Source of the DNA: Streptomyces lydicus
GTDB lineage: Bacteria > Actinomycetota > Actinomycetes > Streptomycetales > Streptomycetaceae
Assembly: GCF_001729485.1 (NCBI RefSeq)
Contig: NZ_CP017157.1
Span: forward strand, 6,448,001-6,512,000
DNA length: 64,000 nt
Reading direction: 5' to 3'
Part shown: positions 11,525 through 18,889 of the stretch, in pieces
How the letters are laid out: each line of letters begins with the position of its first letter
Position numbering within the stretch: the first letter of the stretch is position 1
Position numbers and translations under genes: made by a program
Notes under the pieces: generated by a model
The model's input: the letters and a program-made list of their open reading frames with translations, nothing else
Told to the model about the DNA's origin: nothing
The model's database searches: none

Positions 11525-12193
11525 ATGGGCTTCACGATCGGCGGCATCCGGGAGATGCGTTCGGCCTCCCGGCGGCGCACCCGCTCGACCGAGGTCACGG
11601 CGGTGGCGGAGTACACCGGCCTGTGGGGCTGGGACGTGGCTCCCGGTGCCCGTGCGGTCCGGGCGGGCAGCGGCCGTACGGACTGCTCGTGCGGCGCCGC
11701 CGACTGCCCCTCCCCCGGCGCCCACCCGCTGGCCTTCGCCGAGGAGCTGGCGGCCGGCGTCACGCTGGAGAAGGCCGCGGCCACCTGGGCGGAGACCCCG
11801 GGCGCCGCGGTGCTCCTCCCGGTGGGCCGGTCGTTCGACATCCTCGACGTCCCGGAGGCGGCCGGGCGCAACGCGCTGGCACGGCTGGAGCGGATGGGTC
11901 TGCCGCTCGGCCCGGTGGCCGCGACCCCGACCGGCCGTGCGCAGTTCTTCGTCGCCCCCGGGGCGGCCGCCGAACTCCCCGATCTGCTCTACCGGATGGG
12001 CTGGGACGACGCCGCCCTGGACCTGCGCCCCCTGGGCGTCGGCGACCACATCACCGCGCCGCCGTCCGACCACGGCGGCCACGGGCCCATGCGCTGGCTG
12101 CGGCCGCCCACCCTGGACACGGCGGGCCGCCCGCCGCAGGCGCGGCTGGTGGTGGGCACGCTGGCGTACGTGTGCGCCCGGCTGTGCGGCTGA
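11525..12193 (+). CDS. Bifunctional primase/polymerase N-terminal-like domain protein
   Basis: A 222-residue protein resembling the prim-pol N-terminal domain found in many actinobacterial and plasmid proteins. Visible features are VAEYTGLWGWDVAPGAR, a Cys-containing DCSCGAADCPSPGAHP segment (residues 56-71) and VLLPVGRSFDILDVP, in which a family acidic residue (DILD) is retained. It stands alone, without a fused helicase, so replication activity is uncertain. The ATG is preceded by GGAGGGGGC. This orphan domain is conserved near ftsY in Streptomyces; its function is not known to me. Confidence 0.7.
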   Translation: MGFTIGGIREMRSASRRRTRSTEVTAVAEYTGLWGWDVAPGARAVRAGSGRTDCSCGAADCPSPGAHPLAFAEELAAGVTLEKAAATWAETPGAAVLLPVGRSFDILDVPEAAGRNALARLERMGLPLGPVAATPTGRAQFFVAPGAAAELPDLLYRMGWDDAALDLRPLGVGDHITAPPSDHGGHGPMRWLRPPTLDTAGRPPQARLVVGTLAYVCARLCG

Positions 12194-12380
12194 ACGGCGC
12201 CGCTGCCGTACCGCCGGCGGACCACCGCGCACGTGCCGAGGCCGGGCAGGTGCGGGACGGCGCCGGGATGCGCAGGGCCGGGCCGGGCGGCCCGGTCCGC
12301 CGAGTGGCCGGTGTTCTCGACGCCGTACCCACCGGCTCGGCGGGCCGGGTGCGCGGGCCGCGTGGGCCGGGGACGACGTC

Positions 12381-12415
12381 GGCCCCCGGTACCCGCGAGG
12401 TGCGGGCCGGGGGCC
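12381..12415. terminator. Terminator between convergent primase-domain gene and ftsY
   Basis: GGCCCCCGG (12381-12389) pairs with CCGGGGGCC (12407-12415). An inner CCCGC/GCGGG helix (12392-12396, 12402-12406) is separated by a 2-base bulge. It lies between two convergent genes. Confidence 0.65.
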
Positions 12416-12451
12416 GGGAGCGGCCGGGGCGGGTCGTCACCCTGCCGGCGG

Positions 12452-13687
12452 TCAGTCGATAAGCGCGTCAACGAACGCCTTGGGCTCGAACGGGGCCAGG
12501 TCGTCCGCGCCCTCGCCGAGGCCGACGAGCTTGACCGGGACGCCGAGCTCACGCTGGACGGCGATGATGATGCCGCCCTTGGCGGTGCCGTCGAGCTTGG
12601 TGAGCACCACACCGGTGATGTCCACGACCTCGGCGAAGACCCGGGCCTGCACCAGGCCGTTCTGGCCGGTGGTGGCGTCCAGGACGAGGAGCACCTCGCC
12701 GACCGGCCCGTGCTTCTCGACGACCCGCTTGACCTTGCCGAGCTCGTCCATCAGGCCGGTCTTGGTGTGCAGCCGGCCCGCGGTGTCGATCAGCACGACG
12801 TCGGCGGCCTCGGCGATGCCTTCCTTCACCGCGTCGTAGGCGACGGAGGCCGGGTCGCCGGCCTCGGGCCCGCGGACCGTACGGGCGCCGACCCGCTCGC
12901 CCCAGGTCTGCAGCTGGTCGGCGGCCGCGGCGCGGAAGGTGTCGGCGGCGCCGAGGACCACGGACTTGCCGTCGGCGACCAGGACCCGGGCGAGCTTGCC
13001 GGTGGTGGTCGTCTTGCCGGTGCCGTTGACACCGACGACCATCACGACGCCGGGGATCTCGTCGCCGCCGTTGCCGATGCCGTTGGCGGTGTGGACCGTG
13101 CGGTCAAGGTCCGGGCCGATGAGGGTGAGCAGCTCGTCGCGGAGCAGATCGCGCAGGTCGTCGGGGGTGCGGGTGCCGAGGACCTTGACGCGCTCACGCA
13201 GCCGGTCGACCAGCTCCTGGGTGGGGGCGACCCCGACGTCCGCGGTGAGCAGGATGTCCTCGATCTCCTCCCAGGTCTCCTCGTCGAGGTGTTCGCGGGA
13301 GAGCAGGGTCAGCAGGCCCTTGCCCAGGGTGTTCTGGGAACGGGAGAGCCGTGCGCGCAGCCGCACCAGCCGGCCGGCGGTGGGCTCGGGGACCTCGACC
13401 GCCACCTCGGGCGCGGCGGGCGCCTCGGGCTCGGCCGCCGGTGCCGGGGCCTCGGGGGCCTCGGCGGTCGGCAGGGTGACTTCCTCGATAGTGCGACGTT
13501 CTTCGTCGCTGGGGGTCTCGGCCTCCTCGCCGACATGCGGTTCGGCGGGGGGCGCGGTGACGGAGGGCTCGGGGGCAGCCGGCGGGGACGGCGGCAGCTG
13601 CTTCTTCTTGCGGCCACTGACGACGAGCCCGCTGATCGCGCCGAGCACGACCACGGCGATGACTACGGCAAGGATGACGAATTCCAT
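12452..13687 (-). CDS. ftsY: Signal recognition particle receptor FtsY
   Basis: FtsY is the membrane receptor for Ffh. The 411-residue product starts at ATG 13687, preceded by GGAGGGG. Residues 1-25 form a transmembrane anchor, unlike the soluble E. coli protein, followed by an acidic, Pro/Ala/Glu-rich linker (about 35-105). The NG domain has GVNGTGKTT (219-227), a DTAGR motif and TKLDGTAKGG. Its partner ffh is about 8 kb away in the same window. Confidence 0.96.
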   Translation of the reverse strand: MEFVILAVVIAVVVLGAISGLVVSGRKKKQLPPSPPAAPEPSVTAPPAEPHVGEEAETPSDEERRTIEEVTLPTAEAPEAPAPAAEPEAPAAPEVAVEVPEPTAGRLVRLRARLSRSQNTLGKGLLTLLSREHLDEETWEEIEDILLTADVGVAPTQELVDRLRERVKVLGTRTPDDLRDLLRDELLTLIGPDLDRTVHTANGIGNGGDEIPGVVMVVGVNGTGKTTTTGKLARVLVADGKSVVLGAADTFRAAAADQLQTWGERVGARTVRGPEAGDPASVAYDAVKEGIAEAADVVLIDTAGRLHTKTGLMDELGKVKRVVEKHGPVGEVLLVLDATTGQNGLVQARVFAEVVDITGVVLTKLDGTAKGGIIIAVQRELGVPVKLVGLGEGADDLAPFEPKAFVDALID

Positions 13688-13997
13688 AACCCCTCCAGTA
13701 TCAGCCACGCCCTCTCCACGGGGACCGCACGCGCCGAATCCGGCTGCCGGCGGTCCGGCCGCTCCGAGGGCCTCGGGACGGCCCCGCTGGACGCTCCGAC
13801 GAATCTGGGTGACACTCGTGGTCGTTGAGGGATCCAACGGTGCAGAGTGGCAGAAGTTGGATCAAACTACGATGGTGACGGCCGCGCAACGCGCGTAGAG
13901 TCCTGGCAACCACTTTCTGGCCAGGCACCACAGCCGCTGCCTCCGCCCCCTTCCCCCCGGGGGTGCCCCCCAGATCCCGCACGGAGACACCTGCACC
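13688..13997. promoter_or_regulatory. Divergent ftsY / NCS1 permease promoter region with a candidate operator
   Basis: About 310 bases without a gene. A perfect inverted repeat, GATCCAAC (13831-13838) and GTTGGATC (13856-13863) with a 17-base spacer, lies about 135-165 bases upstream of the permease start. It could bind a repressor of nucleobase uptake; this is inference from symmetry alone. Confidence 0.4.
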
Positions 13998-15479
13998 ATG
14001 GGCACCAGCACCACGTCCACGTCCATCCCTGCAACCGAAGGCGCCGTGGAGACCCGCGGCATCGAGCCGGTCCCCGATCACGAGCGTCGGGGCCGGGTCC
14101 GCGAACTCCTCCCCACCTGGGTCGCCGCCAACATCAGCGTGTTGTTGCTCACCATGGGGGCCTCGCTGGTGATCAACAACGGCCTGAACCTCTGGCAGGT
14201 ACTGGTGGTGGCCGCCGTTGCCTCCGCGGTGTCCTTCGGCATGGTCGGCCTGCTGTCGGTCTCCGGCAAGTGGGGCGGTGCACCGGGCGCGATGCTCTCC
14301 CGGGCCGCCTTCGGCGTGCGCGGCAATTACTTCCCGGGCGCGATCCTCTGGGTCGCCCGCTTCGGCTGGGAGACGATCAACGCGGTCACCGGCGCCTACG
14401 CCATCCTGACCGTGCTGCACCTGGTCTTCGGGATCAAGGCCAACAACGTCCTGGTCGTGGTCACCCTGCTCGGCTTCGTCGCCTGCACCTTCCTGGTGAG
14501 CGGCATGGGCCGCAAGGCGCTGAACCTGTGCAACAAGTACTCCACGTACCTCTTCAGCGCGATCAGCGTGGTCGTTCTGGTCCACCTGATCGTCACGATG
14601 CCGTGGAGCGACATCCTCCACAAGTCGCCGGGCAGCGCGACCCTGATGATCGCCGGAATCGGCACCATCGCCGCCGGCGGCATCAGCTGGGTCCCCACCG
14701 GCCCGGACTTCGCGCGGTACCTCCCGCACTCCGCCTCCGGCAAGAAGATCGTCGGTACGACCGTCTCCGGCGCGGCCCTGGTGCTGATCCCGATGGTGCT
14801 CATGGGCGGGGTGCTGGCGGTCTCCAGCCCGTCACTGGCCAACCAGAACACCGACCCGATGTCGTTCCTCGGCGAGGTCCTGCCGCGCGCCATCGCGATC
14901 CCCTACCTGATCACCGCGCTCATCGGCATGATGCTGATCAACAGCCTGTCGATGTACTCCGCGGGCTTCACCGCCCAGACCATGGGCGTCAAGCTGCCGC
15001 GTGCCCTGGCGGTCAGCATCAACGCCGCGATCAGCCTGATCGGCGGTCTGTTCATGATGCTGGTGGCCAAGGACTTCATCGGCCAGTTCATCGCCTTCCT
15101 GACGCTGCTCGCGGTCTCCTTCTCCGCCTGGATCGGCGTCTACGCCGTCGACATGGTCCGCCGCCGCAAGCTGGCGGTCCGCTACGACGCCGACGGCCTG
15201 ATGAACACCGGCCGCACCAGCCGCTACTGGTACACCGGCGGCTTCTGCTGGCAGGCCATGACCGCCTGGGCGGTGGCGCTCGTCGCGGGCCTGTGCTTCA
15301 CCAAGGTCCAGTGGTTCACCGGCCCGCTGGCCACCACCTGGATCGGCGAGAACGGCCTGGGCTGGGCGGCGACCATCGCGCTCTCCGCGGCGGTCTTCGC
15401 CGTCCTTCCGGCGCCCCGGGAGAACGTCCCGGCGACCTCGGCTCCGGCCGGGGCGCGGCAGCCGGTCGAGGTGGGCTGA
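13998..15479 (+). CDS. NCS1-family nucleobase (cytosine/purine-type) permease
   Basis: A 493-residue membrane protein with about 12 hydrophobic segments. Family-like stretches include GKWGGAPGAMLSRAAFGVRG and GGISWVPTGPDFARYLP, typical of the CodB-like branch of NCS1 symporters. The ATG at 13998 follows a CGGAGAC. Precise substrate (cytosine, purine, hydantoin or similar) cannot be read from sequence. It is followed after about 110 bases by an LLM oxidoreductase on the same strand. Confidence 0.85.
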   Translation: MGTSTTSTSIPATEGAVETRGIEPVPDHERRGRVRELLPTWVAANISVLLLTMGASLVINNGLNLWQVLVVAAVASAVSFGMVGLLSVSGKWGGAPGAMLSRAAFGVRGNYFPGAILWVARFGWETINAVTGAYAILTVLHLVFGIKANNVLVVVTLLGFVACTFLVSGMGRKALNLCNKYSTYLFSAISVVVLVHLIVTMPWSDILHKSPGSATLMIAGIGTIAAGGISWVPTGPDFARYLPHSASGKKIVGTTVSGAALVLIPMVLMGGVLAVSSPSLANQNTDPMSFLGEVLPRAIAIPYLITALIGMMLINSLSMYSAGFTAQTMGVKLPRALAVSINAAISLIGGLFMMLVAKDFIGQFIAFLTLLAVSFSAWIGVYAVDMVRRRKLAVRYDADGLMNTGRTSRYWYTGGFCWQAMTAWAVALVAGLCFTKVQWFTGPLATTWIGENGLGWAATIALSAAVFAVLPAPRENVPATSAPAGARQPVEVG

Positions 15480-15530
15480 CCGCGGGCCACCGCCGCGCGG
15501 CGCCCCGCACCGCGTCCGCACCCTAGTGAT

Positions 15531-15545
15531 CTGACGCTGCGTCAG
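15531..15545. promoter_or_regulatory. Perfect palindrome upstream of the LLM oxidoreductase
   Basis: CTGACGC-T-GCGTCAG is a perfect 7+7 palindrome with a single central base. Such symmetry suggests a site for a dimeric repressor. It sits just ahead of the hairpin at 15549-15585. No regulator can be named. Confidence 0.45.
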
Positions 15546-15548
15546 CTA

Positions 15549-15585
15549 ACGTCCCCTTCGCCATCCGCCCTGGCGAAGGGGACGT
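15549..15585 (+). promoter_or_regulatory. Hairpin covering the ribosome-binding site of the LLM gene
   Basis: A perfect 15-bp inverted repeat (15549-15563 and 15571-15585) with a 7-base loop ends five bases before the ATG at 15591. The AAGGGG ribosome-binding site lies inside the right arm. The hairpin could be the terminator of the permease gene, a translational control element, or both. Confidence 0.7.
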
Positions 15586-15590
15586 CTGCC

Positions 15591-16595
15591 ATGTCCGCGC
15601 TGCCCGCCCTGCCCGTCACGGTCGTACGGTTCAACCTCGTCGATCCGGCCCCCACCCCCGACGCGCTCTCCGCGCGCTACCGGGCCGCCGTCGACATGGC
15701 GGCGTTCGCCGACGACCGCGGCCTGACCATGATCCAGACCGAGGAGCACCACGCCACCACCAACGGCTGGATGCCCTCGCCGCTCACCTTCGCGGGCGCG
15801 GTCTTCGGTGCCACCCGCCGCATCGGCGTCACCGTCTCCGCCCTGATCACCCCGCTGCACGACCCGCTGCGACTGGCCGAGGACCTCGCCTCGCTCGACC
15901 TGCTCAGCGGCGGCCGGCTGGTCACCGTGGCCGGCATCGGCTACCGGCCCGAGGAGTACGCGGCGCACGGCGCGGACTGGCAGGGCCGCGGCGCCCTCCA
16001 GGACGAGGTCCTCGGAACCCTGCTGTCCGCCTGGACCGGCGAGCCGTTCCGCTACCGGGGGCGCACGGTCCGGGTCACCCCGCGCCCGTACACCCGGCCG
16101 CACCCGCTGCTGCTGATCGGCGGCAGCTCCCGCGCCGCCGCCCGGCGCGCCGCCCGGCTGGGGCTCCCCTTCTTCCCCAGTGCGCGCCTCCCCGGCCTGG
16201 AGGCGTACTACCACGAGCAGCGCGCCGTGTTCGGCACCGAGGGCTGGGTGATGCAGCCGCCCGAGCGGACCTGTCTGCTGCACATCGCCGAGGACCCGGA
16301 CCGGACCTGGGCCGAGTACGGCGGCCATCTGCTGTACGAGGCGCGGACCTACGCCTCGTGGCAGTCCACCGGTGTCCGCTCCGCGGTGCGTTCGTCTGCC
16401 CAGGACACCGAGGCGCTGCGCGAGGAGGGCGTCTACCGCGTCGTCACTCCCGACGAGTGCGTGGGCCTGGCCCGGGAGGCCGGCCCGCAGGGCTCGTTGA
16501 TCCTGCATCCGCTGTGCGGCGGGATGCCCGTCGACGAGGGCTGGCGCTCCCTGCACCTGTTCGCCGAGCGGGTGCTGCCCCGGCTCCAGGGGTGA
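15591..16595 (+). CDS. LLM-class flavin-dependent (luciferase-like) oxidoreductase
   Basis: A 334-residue single-domain protein of the bacterial luciferase-like fold. Family features are EEHHATTNGWMPSP near the N-terminus, the beta-strand segment RIGVTVSALITPLHDP, and LDLLSGGRLVTVAGIGYRPEE. It may use FMN or F420, both common in Streptomyces; the cofactor is not decided by sequence. It follows the NCS1 permease on the same strand, so a nucleobase-catabolic role is possible but unproven. Its ribosome-binding site is inside a stable hairpin. Confidence 0.85.
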   Translation: MSALPALPVTVVRFNLVDPAPTPDALSARYRAAVDMAAFADDRGLTMIQTEEHHATTNGWMPSPLTFAGAVFGATRRIGVTVSALITPLHDPLRLAEDLASLDLLSGGRLVTVAGIGYRPEEYAAHGADWQGRGALQDEVLGTLLSAWTGEPFRYRGRTVRVTPRPYTRPHPLLLIGGSSRAAARRAARLGLPFFPSARLPGLEAYYHEQRAVFGTEGWVMQPPERTCLLHIAEDPDRTWAEYGGHLLYEARTYASWQSTGVRSAVRSSAQDTEALREEGVYRVVTPDECVGLAREAGPQGSLILHPLCGGMPVDEGWRSLHLFAERVLPRLQG

Positions 16596-16602
16596 CGCGG
16601 TC

Positions 16603-16998
16603 TCAGCCTTCGGGGTAGAAGACGAAGAGGCGGCAGCCGGTGGCCGACTGCGGTACGTGCCAGGACCCGGCGGGGGCGTGGACGAAGGTCCCGGCGGGGT
16701 GGTCGCGGTCGCCGTCGTTGAAGGTGCCGGAGACCACGAACACCTCCTCGGGCCCCGGCTGGTGCACATCGATGCCGTCCCAGCGGCTGCCCGGGTCCAT
16801 CTCCAGGACCTGGGCCTTGGCCCCGTTCCCGCCCGTCCAGAGCGGCCTGCTCCGGATGCCGGGGAACAGCTCCCGGACGGGGGCGTCGTCCACCGCGGCC
16901 CATACGTAGCCGGGGGTGCCGCCCACCCCGGGGGCGCCCGCGGGTGTGTCCCCGGTCGTGGCGCCGGTGGTGTCCTCGGTCGTGTTCGTCTCGCTCAT
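16603..16998 (-). CDS. Cupin-domain protein
   Basis: A 131-residue protein with one cupin barrel. Motif 1 is seen around DGIDVHQPGPEEVFVVSG, and motif 2 around HAPAGSWHVPQS. The N-terminal 30 residues are Thr/Gly/Ala-rich and probably disordered. The arrangement resembles ChrR-like cupins, but there is no sigma-factor partner beside it. It converges on the LLM oxidoreductase with eight bases between the stops. A GGAGG lies almost directly before the ATG at 16998, so the start is not fully certain. Confidence 0.75.
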   Translation of the reverse strand: MSETNTTEDTTGATTGDTPAGAPGVGGTPGYVWAAVDDAPVRELFPGIRSRPLWTGGNGAKAQVLEMDPGSRWDGIDVHQPGPEEVFVVSGTFNDGDRDHPAGTFVHAPAGSWHVPQSATGCRLFVFYPEG

Positions 16999-17118
16999 GC
17001 CTCCACCCTGGCCCGGGTGCGGCGCGCTCCCCCAGTGTCAGAAATGACGTCGTGAGGTACTTTCCTGCCAGCGCGGCGGGGAACGACGTGCGCGGCACGG
17101 CATGCGCGGCAGGACGCG

Positions 17119-17162
17119 GAAAAAAGCTACTGCCCCGGCTCTCTGGTCGAGCCGGGGCAGTA
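17119..17162 (-). terminator. Rho-independent terminator of glcP
   Basis: A perfect 14-bp stem (17128-17141 and 17149-17162) with a 7-base loop. On the minus strand it is followed by a run of six T residues (17120-17125 on the plus strand are A). A true U-tract is unusual for this high-GC genome. Confidence 0.9.
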
Positions 17163-17193
17163 CCCAGTACTGAGGAGAAGGACTGGCGGGGGG

Positions 17194-18609
17194 TTAGCCC
17201 ATCTCCTCCAACGCCTTGCCCTTCGTCTCCTTCACGAACTTGAGCACGAAGGGGATCGAGAGCAGGGCGAAGAATGTGTAGATCACGTACGTGCCCGAGA
17301 GGTTCCAGTCGGACAGGCTCGGGAAGCTGGCCGTGATGGCCCAGTTGGCGATCCACTGCGCGGAGGCGGCGACGCCCAGCGCGGCGGCACGGATCCGGTT
17401 CGGGAACATCTCGCCGAGGAAGACCCAGACCACGACGCCCCAGGAGAGGGCGAAGAAGAGCACGAAGACGTGGGCGGCGATCAGGGCCACGGTGCCTTCG
17501 GTCGACGGCAGGGTGCCGGCCGCGGTCTTGGCGGAGAAGGCCCAGGCTTCCAGGGCCAGGGCGATGGCCATACCGGCCGAACCGATCAGCGCCAGCGGAC
17601 GGCGGCCGATCTTGTCGACGAAGATCATCGCGATGACGGTACCGATGATGTTGATGATCGACGTGGTGAAGCTGTAGAAGAACGAGCTGCTGGGATCGAT
17701 GCCGACGGACTGCCACAGCGCCGAGGAGTAGTAGAACGCGACATTGATGCCGACCAGCTGCTGGAAGACCGAGAGTCCAATGCCGACCCAGACGATCGGC
17801 AGGAAGCCCACCTTGCCGAGCAGGTCCTTGAACCTCGGCTTGTGCTCGCGGCGCATCGCGTCCTGGATCTCGGCGACCCGCTTGTCCAGGTCCACCGAGT
17901 GGCCCTCGACCTCGGAGAGCACCTCCTTGGCGCGGTCAACCTTCTCGATGGAGATCAGGAAGCGCGGCGACTCGGGGATCGCGAACGAGAGCAGACCGTA
18001 GAGCACGGCCGGGATGACCATCACGCCGAGCATCCACTGCCATGCCTCAAGGCCGCCGATCTTGCCGCGCTGCTGGCCGTCGGCGAGGTTGAGGATGCCC
18101 CAGTTGACGAGCTGGGAGATGGCGATGCCGACGACGATCGCGGCCTGCTGGAAGGAGCCGAGCCGGCCGCGGTAGGCGGACGGCGACACCTCGGCGATGT
18201 AGGCGGGGCCGATGACCGAGGCCATACCGATCGCGAAACCGCCGACGATTCGCCAGAAGGCCAGATCCCACAGGGCGAACGGCAGGGCGGAGCCGACGGC
18301 ACTGATGGTGAACAGCACCGAGGCGATCTGCATCACGCGGATGCGGCCTATGCGGTCTGCGATCCGGCCGGCGGTGGCGGCACCGATGGCGCAGCCGATC
18401 AGCGCGATGGCGATCACCTGCGCGAGGACGGCGGAACCGACCTCGTAACGGCTGCGGATCGCCTCGACTGCGCCGTTGATGACGGAGCTGTCATAGCCGA
18501 AGAGAAAGCCGCCCATCGCGGCAGCCGCGGTAATGAAGATGACATGGCCGAGGTGGTCGGGATGGGCCTTGCGGCCTTCCGGGACCGTCGGCTGCGCGGT
18601 GCTGGTCAA
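17194..18609 (-). CDS. glcP: Glucose permease (MFS sugar porter)
   Basis: A 471-residue major facilitator with 12 membrane segments. Sugar-porter signatures are GGFLFGYDSSVINGA near the N-terminus, GRIADRIGR between TM2 and TM3, PESPRFLI after TM6, FVDKIGRRPL between TM8 and TM9, and KETKGK at the end. The closest known protein by appearance is the Streptomyces GlcP glucose/H+ symporter, which supplies glucose to glucose kinase. It is monocistronic, with its own terminator and an inverted repeat in its promoter region. Confidence 0.88.
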   Translation of the reverse strand: MTSTAQPTVPEGRKAHPDHLGHVIFITAAAAMGGFLFGYDSSVINGAVEAIRSRYEVGSAVLAQVIAIALIGCAIGAATAGRIADRIGRIRVMQIASVLFTISAVGSALPFALWDLAFWRIVGGFAIGMASVIGPAYIAEVSPSAYRGRLGSFQQAAIVVGIAISQLVNWGILNLADGQQRGKIGGLEAWQWMLGVMVIPAVLYGLLSFAIPESPRFLISIEKVDRAKEVLSEVEGHSVDLDKRVAEIQDAMRREHKPRFKDLLGKVGFLPIVWVGIGLSVFQQLVGINVAFYYSSALWQSVGIDPSSSFFYSFTTSIINIIGTVIAMIFVDKIGRRPLALIGSAGMAIALALEAWAFSAKTAAGTLPSTEGTVALIAAHVFVLFFALSWGVVVWVFLGEMFPNRIRAAALGVAASAQWIANWAITASFPSLSDWNLSGTYVIYTFFALLSIPFVLKFVKETKGKALEEMG

Positions 18610-18690
18610 CGTGAACTCCAGTGGCCCGGCTGCGCTGCCGGGCGTAGGGGGCTGGCCCTTCTAGTGGTGCACAGGTTGGGGGCACCCACC

Positions 18691-18733
18691 ACTTGAAGGT
18701 AAAAGCGACGTTGCAGAGACTATGCCTTCAAGT
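18691..18733 (-). promoter_or_regulatory. Inverted repeat upstream of glcP
   Basis: ACTTGAAGG (18691-18699) and CCTTCAAGT (18725-18733) form perfect 9-bp arms separated by 25 bases. They lie 82-124 bases upstream of the glcP start, in a locally AT-rich stretch. The arms could bind a sugar-responsive repressor; no binding protein can be assigned. Confidence 0.5.
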
Positions 18734-18889
18734 TTCGAAGTCAATAGCGCGTGATGGATTTGTTTCCCGAGTGGCGATGCGCCTCTTTGTTCAAGTTGTG
18801 AAGCGATAGCGAACTGATGATTCGTCGGACACCCGGCGCAGTCAGCGGCGGCTCGGCGAGCGGTCCCGCCCGGCGCCGGCCCGGCGGGA

